DNA of 64,000 nt, taken from contig NZ_JABXKH010000090.1 of NCBI RefSeq assembly GCF_017115105.1, forward strand, positions 17,410-81,409, read 5' to 3'. This DNA comes from Nostoc sp. NMS2. Its GTDB lineage: Bacteria; Cyanobacteriota; Cyanobacteriia; Cyanobacteriales; Nostocaceae. The notes below the pieces were generated by a model, which searched no databases, had not been told where the DNA came from, and worked only from the letters and a program-made list of their open reading frames with translations. This document shows positions 50,979-60,400 of this stretch, piece by piece (the first letter of the stretch is position 1; every line of letters begins with the position of its first letter). The position numbers and the translations under genes were made by a program.

Positions 50979-53411
50979 GGTTTTACTTGAAGAAGTTTGC
51001 TGTAGCAAGAGTATACAAGTTCTCGTTTGAATACCGCGAATGCAGTAAGTTGCACATCGCGTAAAATCCCAAAAATTAATATATTTTATATCCTTAGCAA
51101 TAAAAGTAAATCTGATTTCTATGTCTATGGGTAGATAAATAAACAATAGAAAAAGTGTAAATCTGGTATGGGAGAACCGACCTTGTAAAATATTCCTGAA
51201 ACGGTTTTAGGTTTATCTTCTTACAAGACTTACATAAGGTATAACTCGTCCACATTAAGAGGGCTGCTTTTCCAAACTTAGTAATCTTAATTAAGAAATG
51301 TTGTATTAGTCGTTAAAAAGCTGTATTATCAAAAGTGTCTTTTTTAAAAAGCGATTAATGCTAGATACGTAAATAGGAAGGATAAAAATGGCTTTGCTTA
51401 ATTAATCAACAGCACGAATCTGCCTTCTCCAAGATTCTTATTTACGAATCAGCACTCCATTTATCTAAAATCCTCATTCTTTGTGCCCTAAGGGATCTAT
51501 TCAAACGTACTATTTCCGTAGTACTCCTTAATCGTGAAATGATATCCTTAGATAGTGTACCGTTGTAATGTCTACTTTAGATAATAGGTTTGCTTCAGAA
51601 ATCAACTAAAATCCATAGTAAATCTAGATTTACCTTAAACATGAAAAATTTTACCAAGGTTAAAGTATAAGCTTGCAGTTAAACCAGGATTTTTCCCCCT
51701 AGCCTCTGAAAAATACTAGAGGGATCATCCCAGTTTTAGTTGTCTATCAGGCTGCCAACAAATTAACCCTTGTGGGCTAACTGCTTGTGCATTTTTCTGC
51801 AAAATCTCGGGCAAGAGAAATTCAGAATTTAGCTGCTGCACTTCGTGCAACAGTTGTTCGCCATATAACTACAACCAGTTTCAATTATGACACATAAACT
51901 TCCTCAAAATCAAGCTGTAATAGCGCAAGCACTTGTAATATTTACCCCTTGCGACAGTTCTTTTTTGAAAAATCAACTACTAAAATTTTGGCTTAATAAC
52001 CGGAATTTTGGCTTAATATATCAATTTATTTCTCTTTTCTCTAGAAAGTTAATTGCAAATTCGCCACAAAATTGGCATTATCAAATCTTAACAGAGCAAG
52101 CTAGTTTCATAGCTAAAGAAAATTGCTAGCTACAATCTTTAAAACCTCAAAAATAGTTGATTTTGGGTTTTAATGGACAAAATGTACCAATGTAAATTTT
52201 TCTTCAGCGACATAATTTTGCTAAAAACGCAAAATTCAATAGCTAGCAACTTAGGTTAGCTAATCTGAGTTGTGAAATTATTGAGAACCTGTATACCTCC
52301 AATCAAAAAAAATAGACACATGCGAGACTTGCTTGTTCAGCATTAATGATTTCTTTGGAGTTAAAGCAGTATAGTTGCATACCAAGCAATATGTTTGCAT
52401 AGAAAGCAGGGATCAAAATTTTTAATTCTGTAGCCCGCTTTTGAAGATGAGCAGGTACTATCGATATTTTCCCAGGATCATATATTCGCGATCGCGCATT
52501 TGTCCACCCTGAACCTGGGGATTTACTGCTAGCTATTGTGATAATTGATGCAAATATTTGATGAATGTCCTCAGTAGTCTGCAATCATCATCTTTATTTG
52601 AGCGGCGCGATCTAGATTGCTTTTTCATTCCAATAACTTTACTAAGATAGCAAAGACACTAACATTGTCCACTATTATTCACTTGGAAATTTACCCTAGT
52701 CGATTGCAACAACTGTAGTCAGCATTTGTAAATCATGACTAATTAGATGAAAAATATGTAAATATTAATTTGCATATTTTCTAGATGGACAAGACAAAGC
52801 TTTCTTGATCAAAAATATTTGAATTAGGAAAAATATATGTTGTGAATAATATTGTTTAATTCATCATTTAAAGATCATTGTTGTAATGATGAATTAGTTT
52901 TTTGAGAAGAAGTTTACAGCAAAACTCAAGATTATGTTCAGTGGGCTTGAATTCAAATTTAAGAGCCTAAACATCTCCTGTACTTGGGTTTTAGGATTAC
53001 ATTGTTTGTGCTTGACTAAGCTTTAATCTGCTGAAAACTGAAAGATTAATATTTAAACATAACAGCTAGAACTGGACATTATGTTTAGAGTTTTGCTGTG
53101 TTTTCTTGGTATATGCTAATCCGAAAACCCATATTCTTTATATATCAGGTTATTAGATATATGTATTGGATTATTTATAAATGTTGTTGACTTATCAGAT
53201 AATTCATTGTAGTCTAAACCTAGAAACCGAAAAAATAATTTTTGCGTGTACGGGCTATAGATTCACTAGAAATGCAGGCTAAGATTAATTATTTTGGTTA
53301 GTACAAGTATTTGAGTATTCGTTAAACGAACTCCTAGCATTAAAAATTTTGCACCTATTTTAATATGTATACATTAGAACTATAACTGTAATCCCATAAG
53401 AGGAGCATAGA
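50979..53411. promoter_or_regulatory. 2.4-kb AT-rich gene-poor region upstream of the biosynthetic cluster
   Basis: No gene is supported. Frames at 51887-52129 (+, 80 residues) and 52303-52584 (-, 93 residues) have no ribosome-binding site and no recognisable family. The stretch 52620-53400 is very AT-rich and holds an ATATGTAAATATTAATTTGC inverted-like block (about 52755-52781). The long leader immediately before the FAAL start (53412) should contain the main promoter of the biosynthetic operon. Confidence 0.5.
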
Positions 53412-55265
53412 ATGATTAGTTATTCCAATAGCTTAATAACCCAGCACGATTTTTCAACGTTAGTTGAATTGTTGAGTTACAGAGCAGAAAATCAATCTGA
53501 GCAGAAAGCTTATAGTTTTTTACAAAGTACAGAAAAAGAAGCAGCATCGTTGACTTATAAAGAGCTACATCTGCAAGCACAAGCGATCGCAACTAACCTC
53601 CAGTCTTTAAATCTAGTTGGCGAACGTGCTTTGCTCCTATATCAACCAGGTCTAGATTTTATTGCTGCCTTCTTTGGATGTTTGTATGCTGGTGTTGTTG
53701 CTATTCCTGCATATCCACCCAGAAAAAATCAAAAGTTGTCTAGGTTGCAGGCAATAGTGGCAGATGCCCAAGCCAAGATTGTACTTACTTCCACATCTCT
53801 TTTGGAGAGCCTTCAAACTAGCTTCAATCAAGAAGAGGGTTTAGAAATCTCTGGATTGCATTGGCTAGCTACCGATGAGTTGAGTAGCGATCTAGCACAA
53901 GCATGGCAACCACAAGAACTCAACGGCAATACCTTAGCTTTCCTCCAATACACATCTGGTTCTACAGGCACACCAAAGGGAGTGATGATCACTCATGGGA
54001 ATCTGCTGCATAACGAGCGGATGATCGAGAAAGCCTTCGGACATACAAACAAAACTATTGTTGTTGGTTGGTTGCCTGTTTTCCATGACATGGGACTCAT
54101 TGGAAATGTCTTGCAACCTTTATATTTAGGGGTTCCTTGCATTCTCATGTCCCCAGTAGAGTTTCTCCAAAAACCAATTCGCTGGTTGCAGGCAATATCT
54201 CACTACAAAGCTACAACTAGTGGTGGGCCAAATTTTGCTTACGATCTTTGCATTCGCAAGGTGACACCCGAACAATTAGCGACTCTCGATCTCAGCAGTT
54301 GGGAAGTTGCCTTTACTGGTGCTGAACCTGTCCGGGCTGAGACTTTGGAGCAGTTTGCTTCTACTTTTGCGCCTTGTGGCTTCCGCAAAGAAGCATTTTA
54401 TCCCTGTTACGGTATGGCAGAAACCACACTCATAGTAACTGGGGGTGAGAAGACAGCTTTACCAATCACTTGCAATGTAGAAAAAGCAGCATTAGAGCAA
54501 AACCGAATTGTCAAGCAGCCCGACGATCGCAAAGATACCCACACGATAGTAGGTTGTGGGCAAAGTCCTGCCGATCAGAAAGCGATCGTTGTTGATCCCC
54601 AATCCTTAACAATGTGTCCTCCTGAGCAAGTGGGGGAGATTTGGGTAGCAGGGCCGAGTGTTGCTCAAGGTTATTGGAATCAACCTGATGAGACAGAGAA
54701 AACTTTCAATGCGTATTTAGCAGATACAAATGTTAGCGATAGTGCAGCATCCGGCCCATTTTTTCGCACTGGAGACTTAGGATTTTTGCAAGATGGGGAG
54801 TTGTTTATCACAGGGCGGCTCAAAGATGTAATTATCGTCAGAGGGCAAAATCATTATCCCCAAGACATTGAACTGACTGTTGAAAAAAGTCATCCATCTC
54901 TGCGAATCGGTTGTGGAGCCGCATTTGCTATTGATTTCAAGAATTCTGAACGACTAGTTGTTGTTCAAGAGGTAGAACGGAGTTATCTACGAAAGTTAAA
55001 CGTTCAAGAAGTCATCGCACAACTAAGACAAGCAGTAACCGCACATCATGGTTTAGAAGTCTTCACTACCGTACTCGTCAAGACTGGTAGTATTCCCAAA
55101 ACCTCTAGTGGCAAGATTCGTCGTCAAGCTTGTCGGAGTGCATTTCTTTCTGGAAGTTTAGATGTTGTAGAGGATTGGAGTGAGAATCCTCGGAATAAAT
55201 CTAAGTTTATCAATCTACAAGCTGATGTTGATTCTATGTTAGGGCAACTAACAGCTGGTAAATAG
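53412..55265 (+). CDS. Fatty acyl-AMP ligase (FAAL), starter loading
   Basis: The 617-residue adenylate-forming enzyme has core motifs LQYTSGSTGTPKGVMITHGN (A3, near residue 178), WLPVFHDMGLIG (A4), PCYGMAETTL (A5), FFRTGDLGFL (A7) and RLKDVIIVRGQNHYPQDIE (A8), and ends SSGKIRRQACR (A10 Lys). The short FHDMG motif and the FAAL-type insertion distinguish it from CoA ligases. It converts a free fatty acid to acyl-AMP and passes it to an ACP. GAGGAG upstream of the ATG is a good ribosome-binding site. A free ACP and a CylC-like gene follow, the cylA-B-C order. Chain length cannot be predicted by eye. Confidence 0.93.
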   Translation: MISYSNSLITQHDFSTLVELLSYRAENQSEQKAYSFLQSTEKEAASLTYKELHLQAQAIATNLQSLNLVGERALLLYQPGLDFIAAFFGCLYAGVVAIPAYPPRKNQKLSRLQAIVADAQAKIVLTSTSLLESLQTSFNQEEGLEISGLHWLATDELSSDLAQAWQPQELNGNTLAFLQYTSGSTGTPKGVMITHGNLLHNERMIEKAFGHTNKTIVVGWLPVFHDMGLIGNVLQPLYLGVPCILMSPVEFLQKPIRWLQAISHYKATTSGGPNFAYDLCIRKVTPEQLATLDLSSWEVAFTGAEPVRAETLEQFASTFAPCGFRKEAFYPCYGMAETTLIVTGGEKTALPITCNVEKAALEQNRIVKQPDDRKDTHTIVGCGQSPADQKAIVVDPQSLTMCPPEQVGEIWVAGPSVAQGYWNQPDETEKTFNAYLADTNVSDSAASGPFFRTGDLGFLQDGELFITGRLKDVIIVRGQNHYPQDIELTVEKSHPSLRIGCGAAFAIDFKNSERLVVVQEVERSYLRKLNVQEVIAQLRQAVTAHHGLEVFTTVLVKTGSIPKTSSGKIRRQACRSAFLSGSLDVVEDWSENPRNKSKFINLQADVDSMLGQLTAGK

Positions 55266-55361
55266 CTAAGTAGGTTGGAGCAATTAAAGCAACTGGCAAG
55301 GGCTGTCATTTGTCACTTGTACTGAGCGTAGTCGAAGTATTGGTCATTAGTAAGGACTTTA
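55266..55361 (-). repeat. MITE-like repeat family D, copy 3 (inverted)
   Basis: It begins immediately after the FAAL stop (CTAAGTAGGTTGGAGCAATT) and runs to GGTCATTAGTAAGGACTTTA. This is the reverse complement of the copy at 4141-4276, with heptamer and ACTGAGCGTAGTCGAAGTAT dispersed repeat inside. It fills almost the whole gap before the ACP gene. Confidence 0.85.
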
Positions 55362-55375
55362 AGAAGGATTAAACA

Positions 55376-55693
55376 ATGGAAACGCAGAATCTTCAAGTGA
55401 ACACCATGTCTATAATTTCAGAGATTAACAAAGCCGATGCACCTAAGCAGATACGGACAGCAGCAGAAATTCAAGCTTGGACAGTCTCTTATCTAGGTGA
55501 ACTGCTGGAAGTTGATCCCGAAGAAGTTGATATTACGATCCCTTTCGATCGCTATGGTTTAGATTCTTCAGCAGCGATTGGTTTAACTGGTGACTTAGAA
55601 GATTGGTTAGGATCTGAGGTTGATCCCACCCTGCTTTACGATTATCCAACCATTGAAGGTCTTGTTAAGCATTTGAGTGCCAATTTAAATTGA
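55376..55693 (+). CDS. Free-standing acyl carrier protein
   Basis: The 105-residue protein is a single ACP domain with the phosphopantetheine site YGLDSSAAIGL; the Ser of GLDSS near residue 63 carries the arm. Helix 2 ends GDLEDWLG and helix 3 has YDYPTIEGLVKHL. An AAGAAGGA ribosome-binding site precedes the ATG at 55376; it directly abuts the end of a MITE-like repeat. It is the likely recipient of the acyl-AMP made by the FAAL (CylB-like position) and the carrier on which the next enzyme acts. Confidence 0.92.
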   Translation: METQNLQVNTMSIISEINKADAPKQIRTAAEIQAWTVSYLGELLEVDPEEVDITIPFDRYGLDSSAAIGLTGDLEDWLGSEVDPTLLYDYPTIEGLVKHLSANLN

Positions 55694-55754
55694 AAAATTG
55701 GAAGTTTACCTTGCTTGATTTACTTGTGAAAATATCTGATTGAGGAGTAAAAGC

Positions 55755-57119
55755 GTGACTACAGCTAATCTATTGAATGAGAAACCCAAAGTTTTAAATG
55801 TCCCAGTGGACAAACAAAAGAAGCACTTTCAAGTTATCGATAAAACGTACCAAAACAACAAAGAATCTGACTACACCGAGAAAATAGAATCTCTGGGAAA
55901 AAACTTTGACTATAGTCGCAACGGCGAGCATTTTTGGGGCGATCGCCAGCTTTCCACTTTATATGGTACTCCTCTCTACGAACAAGCTTCTCACGCCCAA
56001 AAACTAGCTCTTAACCACCTTTATTGGGTGGGGCAGTATCAACATACTGCATCTGCTGAATCAAACACCATGCTCTACAATCAAATTACGTCTGGTGTTT
56101 TTGCTCACGTTGGCGGATATGAAACTCTCTGTCAAGAACTAGACTTTGAAACTAGTCAAGAACGTTATCACATCAATACGTTTCATAAAATTGGTTATAA
56201 AACCAAGATTGCTTTACTGGGTAAAGAATCCCTTGGTAATCCTCTCCATAAAAAGTTGAATAACCAGACTAATAATAATCTGCTGCCAAAACTACCAGAA
56301 CTTCCCAATAAAGAAGCACTTCAGAATTCTACGTTTCGTTTTCTTACCAAACTGATGCATCCAGGTAAGGGGGACTACTATTCCCAGTACTTGAACGAAA
56401 AAGGTGACTCAATTCCCACAACAACTGGTGGACTGGCTGGACTCACTGCATCTCCATCTGCGTTTAAATACCTGAGTTTAAATTGGGGTAGTTCTCCTTT
56501 CTTAGCAGCCCAATATTACTCAGTGCGGATGGTTGCAAATATGTCATTAAAAACATACGAGTACCATTACTACAAACAGTTCAGAGATTTGGATAAAAAA
56601 GGTGAGTTCATCCCAGATCCGATCGCTGTATCTTATTATCACTTGTTGGATGAATCTTTCCATACCACAATGTCTCAAACCATTGCCCAAGAGGTATATA
56701 AGGATTTTCCCGATCCAACAGTGTATGAGAAATTGCTGTCTAATGCAGTCATCTTTTTGTTACAAAGGGGACTTTTGGGCGGACTGTCTGCGGCACTACC
56801 AGCCACATTCCGGGATGATGTAAATTTCATGCCTTCGTATTATCGCCTGCTGACATCTCCTCTATTTAATAAAATGTCCCAGCAGGATGCACTTCATTGG
56901 ATGGAAAAGTGCTTGTGTCAAGAACATGAAGGCTTCCATGTCAATCTCAGATATCAGCAAACTCTCCTCAATGATTTAAAACGCTTCTTTGGCCACCTTG
57001 AATATCTGTGGCCAGTTAACCGCGAAATGCGCGTGATGGCTGAGGGGGGATCGATAGAGAAAGCAGTCAAACGCAATCAAATCGCCTTTAAGCAATTTGC
57101 TAGCTCTATTGCTGCCTAG
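55755..57119 (+). CDS. CylC-like dimetal-carboxylate halogenase/oxygenase
   Basis: The start is GTG at 55755 (MTTANLLNEKPKV), with GAGGAG 7 bp upstream; a TTG-started longer frame is less likely. The 454-residue protein has three ExxH motifs, ERYH (residues 136-139), ESFH (300-303) and EGFH (392-395), the arrangement of ferritin-like dimetal-carboxylate enzymes. By family knowledge, CylC of the cylindrocyclophane pathway chlorinates an unactivated carbon of an ACP-bound fatty acid. FAAL-ACP-this gene order repeats cylA-B-C. Halogenation is thus likely but not certain; an oxygenase is the alternative. The stop codon TAG (57117-57119) lies in the end of a MITE-like element. Confidence 0.82.
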   Translation: MTTANLLNEKPKVLNVPVDKQKKHFQVIDKTYQNNKESDYTEKIESLGKNFDYSRNGEHFWGDRQLSTLYGTPLYEQASHAQKLALNHLYWVGQYQHTASAESNTMLYNQITSGVFAHVGGYETLCQELDFETSQERYHINTFHKIGYKTKIALLGKESLGNPLHKKLNNQTNNNLLPKLPELPNKEALQNSTFRFLTKLMHPGKGDYYSQYLNEKGDSIPTTTGGLAGLTASPSAFKYLSLNWGSSPFLAAQYYSVRMVANMSLKTYEYHYYKQFRDLDKKGEFIPDPIAVSYYHLLDESFHTTMSQTIAQEVYKDFPDPTVYEKLLSNAVIFLLQRGLLGGLSAALPATFRDDVNFMPSYYRLLTSPLFNKMSQQDALHWMEKCLCQEHEGFHVNLRYQQTLLNDLKRFFGHLEYLWPVNREMRVMAEGGSIEKAVKRNQIAFKQFASSIAA

Positions 57120-57307
57120 CGCTCTTTTATTACTCCGAAAAAATAAAATATTCGTAGGTTGGGTTGAACTTTAGTGAAACCCCAACAAAATCAGAGATTG
57201 TTGGTGTTGGGTTTCGTTCCTCAACCCAACCTACGCCTAAGTTCATCAAAGTCCTTAAAAATAAGGGTGGATGATTTTTATCCCACGAGAGTCATAAAAG
57301 AGCGCTA
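57117..57307. repeat. MITE-like repeat family C, copy 2
   Basis: The 191-bp element has terminal inverted repeats TAGCGCTCTTTTATTACTC and GAGTCATAAAAGAGCGCTA, and the inner GTAGGTTGGGTTGA/TCAACCCAACCTAC arms. It matches 9638-9825. The first three bases are the stop codon of the preceding gene. Confidence 0.9.
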
Positions 57308-57482
57308 GAGCGATCGCATTAATTCTGAAGGGTGAATAAGTTCGTAGTAAGGACTTTAGTCCTGGATTTTTAAGCACTTAAGTGCTTACTACAAACTCAT
57401 CACAATTAATGAGACAAACTACTAGAGCGATCGCACCTTTAAGCATATAAAGCAGCAATACACAAGTGTTGAGGACGTATTA
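57308..57482. promoter_or_regulatory. Gap before the polyketide synthase with inverted repeat
   Basis: A repeat at 57337-57402 (GTTCGTAGTAAGGACTTTAG and AAGTGCTTACTACAAAC arms) is bracketed by two AGAGCGATCGCA boxes (57307 and 57425). No ribosome-binding site stands out apart from GAGGAC 7 bp before the ATG at 57483. Confidence 0.55.
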
Positions 57483-60400
57483 ATGGAACCCATAGCTATT
57501 GTCGGTATTGGCTGTCGCTTTCCTGGCGCTAGCAGTCCAGAGGCTTTCTGGGATCTTTTGCATCACGGCATTGATGCTATATCCGAAGTCCCTATGGAAC
57601 GATGGGATATAGATAAGTTATACGATCCCGAACCTGCCACACCTGGAAAGATGAGTACTCGTTATGGCGGATTTATCGAAGGAGTGGATAGTTTCGATCC
57701 AAGCTTTTTCGGAATTTCGCCCCGCGAGGCAGAACGCATAGATCCCCAACAAAGAGTGGTTCTGAAAGTTGCTTGGGAGGCTTTGGAAAATGCAGGAATT
57801 GCGCCTTCCAATCTCTCTGGTACTCAGACAGGAGTCTTTATTGGAATTGGCAACTATGATTATGGAATTGTGGTTTCTAAGGATTTAGACCGGATCAATG
57901 CCTATGATGGCACGGGTAATACACTTGGGATTGCTGCAAATCGCCTTTCTTATTTGCTCAATCTGCGGGGCCCAAGTTTGGCGATTGAAACTTCCTGTTC
58001 TTCGTCTTTAGTAGCGATCCATCTAGCTTGTCGCAGTCTGCAAAATGCAGAGTCCGATTTATGCCTGGTGGGAGCGGTTAGCTTAATGTTGTCGCCACAA
58101 CAGACCATTATCTACTCCCAAGCTCGGATGATGGCATTGGATGGTCGTTGTAAGACCTTTGATGCTAGTGCTGATGGTTATGTTCGTGGTGAAGGATGCG
58201 GTATTGTTGTGCTAAAGCGTCTTAGTGATGCAATTAGAGATGGCGATCGCATTCAAGGTGTCATCCGAGGTTCGGCAATCAATCAGGATGGACTCAGCAA
58301 TGGATTGACTGCTCCCAATGGCCCTTCCCAACAGGCAGTGATTCGCCAAGCTCTCGAAAATGCAGGAGTGGAGCCAGCACAAATTAGCTATGTAGAAGCT
58401 CATGGAACTGGTACATCATTAGGAGATCCGATTGAAGTTAGATCCCTAAAAGCAGTATTGGCAGAGGGACGCAGTACCGATCAGCCTTGTTTGATTGGCT
58501 CCGTCAAAACAAATATCGGTCATCTGGAAGCTGCGGCTGGGATGGCTAGCTTACTCAAGGTAGTACTGTCGTTACAGCACAAACAAATTCCGGCGCACCT
58601 GCATTTAAAGCAGTTGAATCCATATATTTCCTTGAGTGACACATCTTTTGCGATCCCCACAGAACTTCAACCTTGGAATGTGAGTACAGAGCCTCGTTTG
58701 GCAGGTATTAGTTCCTTTGGTTTTGGTGGTACTAATGCCCATATCATTGTCGAGGAAGCGCCTTTACAAATTCAAAATTCCAAAGATGGTATTCAAAGCA
58801 AGGGAACTGATGACATTCCCCCTCTCTCCCTGCTCCCTGCTCCCTTGCCTCCTTTTGAACGTCCTTTACACTTGTTGAGTCTTTCGGCAAAAAGCAAACA
58901 GGCATTGCAAGATTTGGCCCAGCGCTACAAAGCAAATCTTGCAAACCCAGAATTATCTCTGGCAGATATTTGCTTTACTGCTAGTACGGGGCGATCGCAT
59001 TTTGACCATCGTCTTGCTGTGACTGCTGAATCTGTGGAGCAATTACAACAGCAGTTGAGTGATTTCGTCGCAGGACAGCAGCCTAGTGGATTAGTAACTC
59101 GTCAGGTTGTTAATCGCAAACAACCGAAGATAGCCTTTTTGTTCACTGGACAGGGTTCTCAATATGTGGAAATGGGACGCGAATTGTACGAAACACAACC
59201 CATATTCCGCCAAACCCTCCAACAGTGTGATGAGATTTTGCGTCCCCATCTCAAAAAATCACTCTTAGAGGTGATTTATCCCAGCCATCACAGTGGAGGT
59301 ATTTTACTCGATGAAACTGCCTACACTCAACCAGCACTGTTTGCTCTTGAATATGCCTTGTACAAACTGTGGCAGTCTTGGGGCATTGAACCTGCTGTGT
59401 TGATGGGACATAGCGTAGGAGAATACGTTGCTGCTTGTGTGGCAGGTGTGTTCAGCCTAGAAGACGCATTGAAACTGATTGCTGCACGGGGACGACTGAT
59501 GCAAGCCCTACCTGCCAATGGGATGATGGCAGCAGTCATGGCTAGCCCTGAACAAGTAGCAGAAAAGATTGCACCCTACTGTGCCGATAATTCGTTAGCA
59601 AAACAGGATACAGTATCCATCGCCGCTATCAATGGGCCTCAGAGCGTTGTGATCTCTGGGAACCGCCAGATGGTTGAGGCAATATGCCAATCCTTAACAG
59701 CATCTGGAGTCAAGACGAAACCATTAACGGTGTCTCACGCCTTCCACTCACCATTAATGACACCAATGATGGAAGAGTTTGCAGCAGTTGCTAAGACTGT
59801 CAGCTACTCACTTCCTCAAATTAAGTTAATTTCCAATGTCACCGGGCAACTAGCCAGTGAAGAAGTAGCTAATGCTGAGTACTGGTGTAATCATGTACTG
59901 CAACCTGTGCTATTTGATCGGGGAATGCAAACTTTAGCACAGCAGAAGTGTAACGTCTTACTAGAAATTGGCCCCAAGCCAACACTGTTGGGTATGGGTA
60001 GGCAGTGCCTATCTGAAGCAGAAATAGAGAAACTGTTATGGCTACCCAGTTTGCGCCCAGGGCAATCTGATTGGCAGCAATTACTCCAGAGTTTGGGAGA
60101 ATTGTATGTGCAAGGGGTGGCAATTGACTGGAAGGGATTTGACCGAGATTACAACCGTAAGCGTGTAGCACTACCTACTTATCCCTTTCAGGAACAACGC
60201 TATTGGGTGGAATCTTTTGATAATCAGCCTGCTCAGGGAGAAATAACGGCTGTGAATATTGCACAGACTCCCATGTTACACCTGCTACAGCAAGGAGAAA
60301 TTCAACAGCTAACAGAACAAGTTACTAAGACGGCGAGTCTGTCTGCTGACGAACAAAAATTTCTCCCGAAGCTTTTAGAAGCTTTGATGAAGCAGCACAA

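Noticed and set aside
51887..52129. 80-codon plus-strand frame upstream of the biosynthetic cluster
   Set aside because: No ribosome-binding site, AT-driven composition and no recognisable family; kept only as part of the region description.
52303..52584. 93-codon minus-strand frame
   Set aside because: Same reasons; composition is neutral and no motif is visible, so it cannot be supported as a gene.
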